Assembly (NCBI RefSeq): GCF_019399895.1
Contig: NC_091874.1
Span: 746,501 to 810,500 of the forward strand
Direction: 5' to 3'
DNA: 64,000 bases
DNA from: Cardiocondyla obscurior
Taxonomy: Eukaryota > Arthropoda > Insecta > Hymenoptera > Formicidae
How positions within the stretch are numbered: position 1 is the stretch's first letter; every line of letters begins with the position of its first letter. Positions 39,201-48,200 of the stretch are shown here, in pieces. A program made the position numbers and the translations under genes. The notes below the pieces were generated by a model. That model made no database searches, was not told where the DNA came from, and saw only the letters and a program-made list of their open reading frames with translations.

Positions 39201-42200
39201 TAGATCCAATTTTGAACGACTACGTCCGCGGGACCTGTACGCGAGGCCACGGGACAGCTGCTTTATGCGTTCTCACGACCGCGGACGGACCCGCGCATCC
39301 TGCGCTCGAAGAATCACGACTCCATTGGTAATATGCGCTGTGCTCTTGCAGGTTTGATCTTGATTAATTTCTCTCGAGCGATGACATTGCGTCGCGCATC
39401 ATGGCGCGATTCGTTTCGCGTAGAAAAACGTTACGGTCGTAAAGCTCTATCGAGAGTTGAAAAGCAAAATTGATGCCGCGCGATTGCATCTATATTTGAT
39501 TAAAATTTTGATCCAAAAAAAATATGTCGCGTCTCTTCGCGAGCGAGTCCGCGTCAAGTTTCAAAAACGCATTAGCGAATTGGGGAAAAATCTAATATTA
39601 GGAAATTCACGTCCGGTGATATTGAAATGAATTTTTGGCGGCGAAAACCGTCGCCTGCCATGTCGGCCGCGTGGACGTCGATAATTTCTCGCGGTAATTG
39701 TCGCAGGTCGAGGGCGACGACTCGCTTTTTGCGATCGATGGGAACCTTCGGGATTGAGATACGCGCGAGAAAGAGAGACGTCGGAAGTGAGATCGCTGCT
39801 GGACGTGAACATCATTTATTTGCCTCCGTGAGACCGATAAGAGCCCCGATCGCGTATCCGAGAAAAATATAACATTCTTCACCGGGCGTTTAATCCAGAG
39901 GAGCGTGTTAGCGATGGATTTCGAATCCGTGATCTCTTTCTCCTTAGCGAAACTCGATAAAAACGCCATTACGCGGATAGCGCAGCGTTATTTGAGGCGG
40001 GCGATGGCAAAAAATTTTCCGTGAAACTTTCCACGATTTGCGCCATAAATCTCAGCCGGAATAACCAGTTTGGATTTAATAACACGTACGTTAGCCTTAG
40101 CTTTTATCCCTCCGTTGTTTGCTCCCTTTAAATCCCACGTTATTTTGAACAGTGCGAACATTATCGAATTTTATTTCCCGTCAGTGGAAATAACGCGCCG
40201 TTTGCTGTCTAATTTGCAAACAACAAACCAGACAACGTTCATTTTCTGACATCGATACTTGCTGCGCTTCGGTATCGATCGCAGTCAAGGCCTGACGTTT
40301 GATTCCGTCGGGATTACTAATTAGTTCAATTAAATTAATAACCCACCAACGCGGCGAAGAGAACCGAAGCGGAGAAATTGCAATTTTTGCAATCACATTT
40401 TTTATTCCGAGTTAACTGGATCTGTCGATTCGCTCGTTAATTGCAGTCGATTTTTCTTTAACGAAGACTCAACCGCGTCCCATCTTTTTTTCAGAACGTT
40501 TTTTGGCTTCGAGAGAGAGAGAGAGGAAAAAAAAAGAACAGAAAGACGGGCATAATTCAAATTTAAAATTATCAGCAAATAAAAATATGAGCAATGCTCA
40601 ATTGTAAAAAAAAAAAAAAATTTACACGTAAAACTCGCATCTCCAAATACACGTTAGAATTATTTTCGCGTTCCTTCTATCGCGGTTTCTGTAATTGTGC
40701 ATTTTCAAATACCTGCTTCAGGCTCAATGATCCTCGATTTTCGTGCGCTCGCGGCTCCGACGCGAATTTCGACGTAGTTATTGACTGGTTCGACGAGATA
40801 CGCGATACTTGCGAGATATCCTGTCGGAGAGTACCGTTATCCACATGAGCATCGGGCGATTTAATGAGTCGACGGGAATCAAGTTACCGTCGTTGTCAGT
40901 CGAATTACAAACCGAAGGATGTATTTTAATTATTGCCACGTCTGTTTTCCGGCTAGTCTCTCTCTCTCTCTCTTCCTTCCTCTCGCTAGAAACTATTTGC
41001 AACGACTCGAGAGATAAGATTTTAATTCACGATTATGTTAGAGAACTTGTGACGAAACGGCCGTACGAATAACCTTGTACGCCAATAGACAAGGCTACTT
41101 TAAAAGGTCACCGTTAGATTCAGCCGTATCCCTTCAATTAATCTTTTTTTTAACAAAAGTAATTATCAAGCGAGCAATGAAAAACGAGTAATTCTCTGGT
41201 GTTTCTAATGTCCGAAAATTCAATACGGAGTTGACGTAACGAAGCCGTGTCAAATCGACTCGAAACCACTCAGAGTTTTGCTGCTAAGTCTTACTTATTC
41301 GCTGTTGGAGTTATTTTGCCGGTTTCGGGCAACTCATTAATCTAACGGGTTTGGGCTGGTTTTGTTATCGCTCATATATATATATATATATATAAATTTT
41401 TTTTTTTCCGCTTTTGCGTCTCGGTTTGCAAAGACAAAAGGCACGACAATTGAATCGCTTTTTGGCACTGTGTACGAGTTATTCAATATTGTTAAATTTA
41501 TCGAGCGATGGAGCAAGCGAGAGAGGGAAGGAGAAGCACGGTGCGGAAAAATTAATCGGCGCAATGTTCGGTCGGATATGAGAAAAAGTCTTTGTTTCGA
41601 CGTTTCGGATTACAGACTGGTGGCCTTCGGAAAAGGAATTAGAAACTTTGATGGAAACGTGATTGGATACAGAGAGAAAGAGAGAGAGAGAGAAAAAAAA
41701 AAAGGGACCGGTGGGAGCATCGATCGATGGTATAAAGTTGTTTAGGCCACTGTCAATCGTCGTTGCTTGACAGTTTTCTTTTTCTTCTAAGCCGGTCAAA
41801 TTGGATCAATCTGTGTGCATGACATGTGCCAGTGACACACGAGCCGATAAACAAACCGCTAGACGCTTCCGCTGTAACAAGTTCGTTCGAGCGACTAATA
41901 TTCACGATACATTTCTTTGCGAATATTACATTTGTAACAGAATTTGTTGCGGTATTCTTTATCTCGATCGTAGATAGCGTAAAATAAGGAATATTTAAAT
42001 TAGGTGATTAATAATATCGATAAGGTGCGACTAGAGTTTCCGTTCACCGCGTCCTTTTCTCGCAGATGACGACGTTATCGCAATCTTTAATATAGAAGTA
42101 GCAGCGTTGGAATATTATTAGCTATCTTTTAGTTGTCAACTATAGAAGTACCATATCAGCTCGTCTATTTGTTGAAGACTTAAGTTAACAGGACGCAATT

Positions 42201-45200
42201 CAGGCTCTGCGTATTTTCGTATTTTTCGTTGCCGAGACGTATGATCAAGCGACAGAAAGTAGGAATAACAGCCACGCGCTATTAAAATCGCAATTATATA
42301 ATTCTTACAAGTGTGTCATTTCGAATAAACTGTCTAACGCAACGTTATGTATTGCAGATCAACGCAAAACTATGTCAACATCAAGAGCAGTAGCCCAGTG
42401 TCTCCGAGGACGATAGGAACGGGAGCGACGTACGTGCAGGGCGGCGCTGCCGCTTCGTCCGCGGCAGCGGCAGCCGCGGCGGCCGCTGCGACCGCAGGTG
42501 GTCCCGCCGTCGTTGCTGGCGGAGTTACCACGACGAGTAGCAGCGGTCTGGTCGGCGTCTCAAACGTTCTGTCTTCTGCAACGGGTGGCGGCGGCAGCGT
42601 GAGCAACAGCGGCGCGAGCAACAACGGTGCGAGCAACATCGGGAGCGGCGGCGGAGGCGGTGTCAGCAACAACAGCAGCGGCGGCGGCGGCAACAACAGC
42701 GGCAGCTACATCTCTTCTACTCCGCTTCATTCCTACCCGCCGACCTCGACGCCGGCGGTAGCGGCGGTCGTCACCACCGCGCCGTCGTTGACTGCACCCG
42801 TGCCTGTGCCTGTGCCCGTGCCTGTGCCCGTACCTGCGCCCGCTTCCGCACCACCTCTCAGTCAACCTACTGTCATCGCCAGCCAAACTCCGCCGCCGCC
42901 ACTCACCGCGACTGCCTACGCCGCGAGGGACGCGTATCGTGCCGGCACTACGATCGTAGGTATTTCCCCATAATGCGAACGACATATACGTAGGATCCTC
43001 GCGCGTGTACGCGAGAGAAAGAGATGCGCCTCCTCGTCACCTTTTCCTCGGGGGTCTATCGACGGCGGGGGTTCCCGATATGACGCCGCGATGCGTCGAG
43101 CGGTCACGGTCGTGTAAACAAGCTCGAGAGCGAGAAAGGATTTTTCTTTTCAATGGACCTTGCACTGAGATCGTAATACAATAAATGAGTAGCGGAACGC
43201 TCAAATATTATGTTCGTAGAGATTAAGAGGCTGCTTCTTTCAAAGCCCACGTTATCTCGGTAGATAATAGACTATTCAGCTAAACAATCACATGACTGGG
43301 TCACTCTCGGATCCCTTTTTTTAGATTCTATTTTTGGATACGTCACAATTGTATTTTTAATCTGTCGTTTTTTTGATTGGGTTTTTTTTTTACTATTTAA
43401 GATTTCTATTGACCTAAATAATCTCTTCTTTTCTATATTTAAATGGAATATTGTAATTTTCTTCAATACTTTATCGTTCAAAAAAGCAAAAGAATTTATA
43501 TTAATTTATAACGTCGTTAAATTAATTGGAACACGCATCGCGCAACGCAATCGCACGCATGCCATATCGGTCGACCCCGTCCTTGACTTTCACCGATTAT
43601 CGGCCCTCTTCCTTTTTTTTTTTTCCTCCCTTTTAACAATATGATCCTCGCGTTTGACACTTGCAGGTTTTAAATACACCACGCTAGAAAATGGTTGAAT
43701 CTAATTATTTTTATCATCAAATCGCGATTGTTGAACTTTTAATACCTTCAGAAATTTCTTTATGAATGCATATTAAAAATTTTTTTAATAGTTTAATTTT
43801 TCTATTATGTTATGTTTAATTTTCATGTATTTTATATCGAGTTAAATTCACGGCATAACGCAGTTCTAGCGGGCATTATCGTACTCTGCTTGTAGCATGA
43901 TGCGAGTGGGCGGGAGAAAGTTACAGTCGCCTACTCAGACTACACATATACGCTTGTTATATATACGTACAAGGACACAACCGCATCTTATTTTACTTGT
44001 TTCTTACGTATATTTTGAGCCGGTTATTTAGTCGTCGCAACTCACAGAGTAGTTTCTTTAGAATCATGGGTCAGCCGAGATTATGAAGTTCATAGTGCAA
44101 GCTTGCCCGCGCGAACCACCCGGAACGAACTGTAATAAGCGAATGAACCAGCGTCGTAACGCGAAACTACCGATAGAAATGAAAAGGGGGAAAAAGTTTG
44201 AACAGATGATTGCGGTAGACAGAGCGTAGGGGACAGAGCAGCGGTCGCGTGGTATATCGGTACCGCGTGCTTTCTTGAACCGGGTCATCGATTTTTCTGA
44301 AATAGTTTTCCCCGGCGAGAAGGTTAGAGAGCTAGGCGCGGGAGATAAATTGAACCTTTGGCAAAGAATGAGCGAAACGACGATGAAAGGGGAGAGGGAA
44401 CGGGGGAAAAAGGGATGGAAAAAGAAAGGCAGAATATAGAGTATATTTTTTACCATGGTGTTTACTTTTCAGGTGAACGAGAGGCTCATCAACGTGAGCA
44501 ACAGTTCGCTCTCGCAAGTTGGTGGAGTTGGCAGTGTCGGGGTAGTGCCCGCGGCGGAGTATAGCAGCATGGGAGCCGGTGGTAGAGGCGACCGGCAGAG
44601 AATATCTCTCTTGCCTGTCGGCTCCTTGGTGACGTCTATACCATCGCCTTCTGCCGCCGCCGCATCAGATTACCAGCAACATGCGGCGGCGGCGGCGAGG
44701 AACCCGCCACGAGTAGGCCTCATGCCCGTCCAGCCTGATCAGTATTGCAGTCGCACTCCAGTCGACATGTCCAGTCTGCAGCAGGATGCACCGCCCTTTA
44801 AAAAGATCCGTCTGGGGCCGCATCAGCAGGTCCAACAACTGCAATCGCAGTCTCAGCCGCGCTGCTTATCGCCCGCGGACCCATGCGGGGGCAAGCAAGA
44901 ACAACAGCATGTCGTACAGTTGCAACAACCACTTAGGATAGACACTAGGGTGGGTACGATGGACAGTCCTCTGAATAAACAAGAGACTGTATCGTATAAT
45001 ACTGTAACATTGTCCATCTGTTTTTTTTTTTTTTTTTTTTTTTTTATTTATAAAAATAAATATATTTTTATTATTAGCAATATTAAATTACATTTTAGAT
45101 TTAATTCGCTGTTTAGTTAGGATTATTCATTTCGTGTTTGTATAATGCCGTTCATTTATAGTGTTGAAAATCAAAACGTTCAAATAATTGTATTAATTTT

Positions 45201-48200
45201 CGCGAGATTGTGTTAAATAAATAAATCAGATCGTAGTTAATCACATTTATAGCTATGAGTATGGGATGGGATAAATTGAGATTAATTTACGTTTTCCGAC
45301 AATAATTGTATATAAATATAAATAAATTAATATGTAACTAAATATAGTGATTTAATAATGCATATCAATACTTTAGATTAACTGGATATTAACTAAACAA
45401 TTGAAAAGTAAACATAAGTTATATATGAAAAGCAATGGAAAGTTGAACACAATATGATGTGATGAATTTTTGCTAGGAGCAGCCTGCCGTAGGAGCATAC
45501 ACGCCGCAAACAGAAGCTATTTCGCCTACGCTTCCAGAGCCGAATACGCAGGATGATGTACAGTATAGAAGTACTAAGGATGATCTCTTGCAGCAAATTG
45601 GCAAAGTCGATAGGGAAATTGCTAAAAGGGAGAATCAAATGAATATGTTGCGGAAGAGATTAAAAGAATTGGAAGAAACAGCGAATAAGCCTCTGGAAGT
45701 AAAAGATACTGAGGAACAGTCACAGCAACCAAAGCATCAATCGATGGCACAAAAGGTCTACGCTGAGAATAGGGTAAATTATGTAAATAATAAATTAAAT
45801 ATTTTTACACCTTAAGCACCAAAAAATACGAGATTTGATTACTGCATGCGTTTCTTGCATTCGGTGCATGTTAATGTAAGCTACTTTTATTAATGGAAAA
45901 TATTTTTATTTACAGAGAAAGGCAGAAGAAGCTCATAGACTGCTAGAAAGACTGGGCGCCAAAGTAGAACTACCTTTGTATAATCAACCGTCAGATACGA
46001 GTGTATACCAAGAAAATCGTACGCGGCATCAGACGTGTATGCGAGCCAGACTCATAGCTAGGCTTCGGAGAGAACACGCCGATCGTGCGTCTCTTCACCA
46101 GCAACAGTCGGAAACATATGCTATTTTGGTTCAAGAATGGCATCGTAAGGTGGAACGGTTAGAAGCAACGCAAAAGAGGAAATCGAAGGAGACAAAGAAT
46201 CGTGAGTTCTTCGAGAAGGTATTCCCCGAGCTGCGAAAGCAAAGGGAAGACAAGGAACGTTTTAACAGAGTTGGTGCTCGCATTAAGAGTGAAGCTGATC
46301 TCGAAGAGATAATGGATGGTCTACAAGAACAAGAGGTATATTTCATTATTGTAGTATGTATTTGCATTGTGTGAAATAGATGTAATTGTAAAGTGAGTAA
46401 CATGGCACATTTCAAAATAGAGAAATAAAAGTACGGTGAAGACAAAAAGATGGTATAGGGAGAAGTAAAAAAAAGGCACGTTACTAAATTAAAAATTTAC
46501 TAGATAAACATTCTATAACAATATAACTTGATCTAAAAGAAGACTTTAAAGGGGGACTGAAATTTAATAAATGACACAATAAAAGACATTATTTAATTTT
46601 GTTGAATCAGCATTATTAGCAACATTATAAGATAAACAAAAAATAATTTTAGGTTTTTGATTGACTCATACATTTTTTATTTAATTTTATTAATTTTCTT
46701 ATGTTTAATTTCCCTTTTTAGTTATATCTTATTTTTATCTCAATTATTATTGATTAATTATTATGAATAAAATAACATACGTAATAAAAACTTGTATATG
46801 TTAAAGATAAATATAACGTTCGTTCTATTACATAAATGCTCTATTAAAGTTTCTTAATATTTATACTGAAATATATACGAGTTTCTAATTATATTCTAAG
46901 ATCATGTTAATTATATTTTAATTATATTCTAGATTCAGCGATTTTTAATTAGATATAATATTTTTTCGTACTTTTGATGGATTTTTGCCTCGTCTTTTTC
47001 TTCGTTTTTCCAAGAGTAATTTTAAAAGTCACTTTTTCGTCAAAAGAGTAAAGAGAGTTGATTATAATAAGTAAGAGATGGTAACTGACAGTTTCTTTCT
47101 ATCTTTAGACATTTATTTTCTATCTTGGTCATCTTATGTATGCTAACCAGGGAAAGGATGGTAAACTGGATAAGTGGATGAAGATGATTGAAAGTTACCA
47201 TCGGATTACTAGATGCGCGAGATAATAAAATTTTAATTAATTGAGATTCAATGTAATGTTTAGTGATTATGTTACATTAAATCGGGCTTTTTAGACAAAT
47301 GTTTTTTTTATAATTCTTTTATTTAGTTATTTCTTTTTGAAAATATTGTGTTAAAAATGTTTTAATTTTACTCGCGTTTCCTCTTTTTAATTTGTATTAT
47401 TAACTTTTGTTTAATCTTTATCACATAAATTCTTCTTATGATGATACTTCATGGAAGACATCTAATTTATACTGATTCCCCAGGAAGAAACATTGCAAGA
47501 TTTAAAAAATTCCATTAAAGCTTGTCAGGTTAGTAACGTGCGTTTGCTCACTTCACCCGTATCTCATACCATACATAGTTATGGATCAAATGCTACATAT
47601 TAATTGTAAAATATGTATTAAATCGATACATTAAAATTACGATAGTTTAATGTTACAAACTAAAAGAGCAACATTGGATCCATAATTATTATTAAAAATT
47701 GTTATAGTTGAGTATACTCTTGTACATGAGTTACTATTTATATATTAAATATTAAAAGCCTACGTTTTAATGTAATGCAACACATATACTTACATATACA
47801 TTATAATGTGTTTTATCAATATAAGCCAGCTTTTTTAATAAAAACAAAATTATAATGGGATATGAAAAAGTACATTGATAAAACATATTTTTTAATGTTA
47901 AGTTGTAAAACAGTATATTAAAAATTATATCTTTGATAGATGGAGGATAAGAAGATGCGTTCATATGCAGTTATACCGCCTCTGTTGTTGGACGCAAAGC
48001 AACGAAGGATCGCGTTTCAAAATCGGAATGGATTACTTCAACCAGAAGAATTAGAAGCTCTTCATAGTGAACGTAAATTAATCAATGTGTGGAGCTCAGT
48101 AGAACATGAATTGTTTAAAGAAAAATATCTTCAGCATCCTAAAAACTATGGAGTGATAGCTCAATCGTTAGAACATAAGTCCGTTCCAGATTGTGTACAT

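Larger units (their letters stand above)
32325..42357. other. Smr intron 2
   Basis: GT at 32325 and AG at 42357, about 10 kb. It holds a tandem E-box pair (32415), GC-rich islands at about 32600-33100, 36140-37450 and 38100-39350, a fold-back element (35132-35310), a C7G7 palindrome (36744) and a TA repeat (41374). Long open frames in the GC-rich islands overlap in several frames and look compositional. Confidence 0.55.
46336..47939. other. Smr intron 6, with alternative exon signals
   Basis: A 1.6-kb AT-rich, CpG-poor intron. It contains the candidate alternative last exon (47109-47225) and the candidate microexon (47484-47528). Confidence 0.8.

Noticed and set aside
38137..39357. Longest plus-strand open frame (406 codons) in Smr intron 2
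   Set aside because: Two other plus frames and several minus frames are also open over the same GC-rich block, the residues are mostly Arg, Ala, Ser and Pro without a domain, and poly-A/poly-C tracts sit inside it. It looks compositional.
39900..39920. tRNA B-box-like word (TTTCGAATCC)
   Set aside because: No A box or cloverleaf arms around it; no tRNA gene could be supported anywhere in the window.
42370..42985. Minus-strand frames (108 and 141 codons) opposite Smr exon 3
   Set aside because: They are the antisense shadow of the Ala/Gly/Pro repeats of the real exon.
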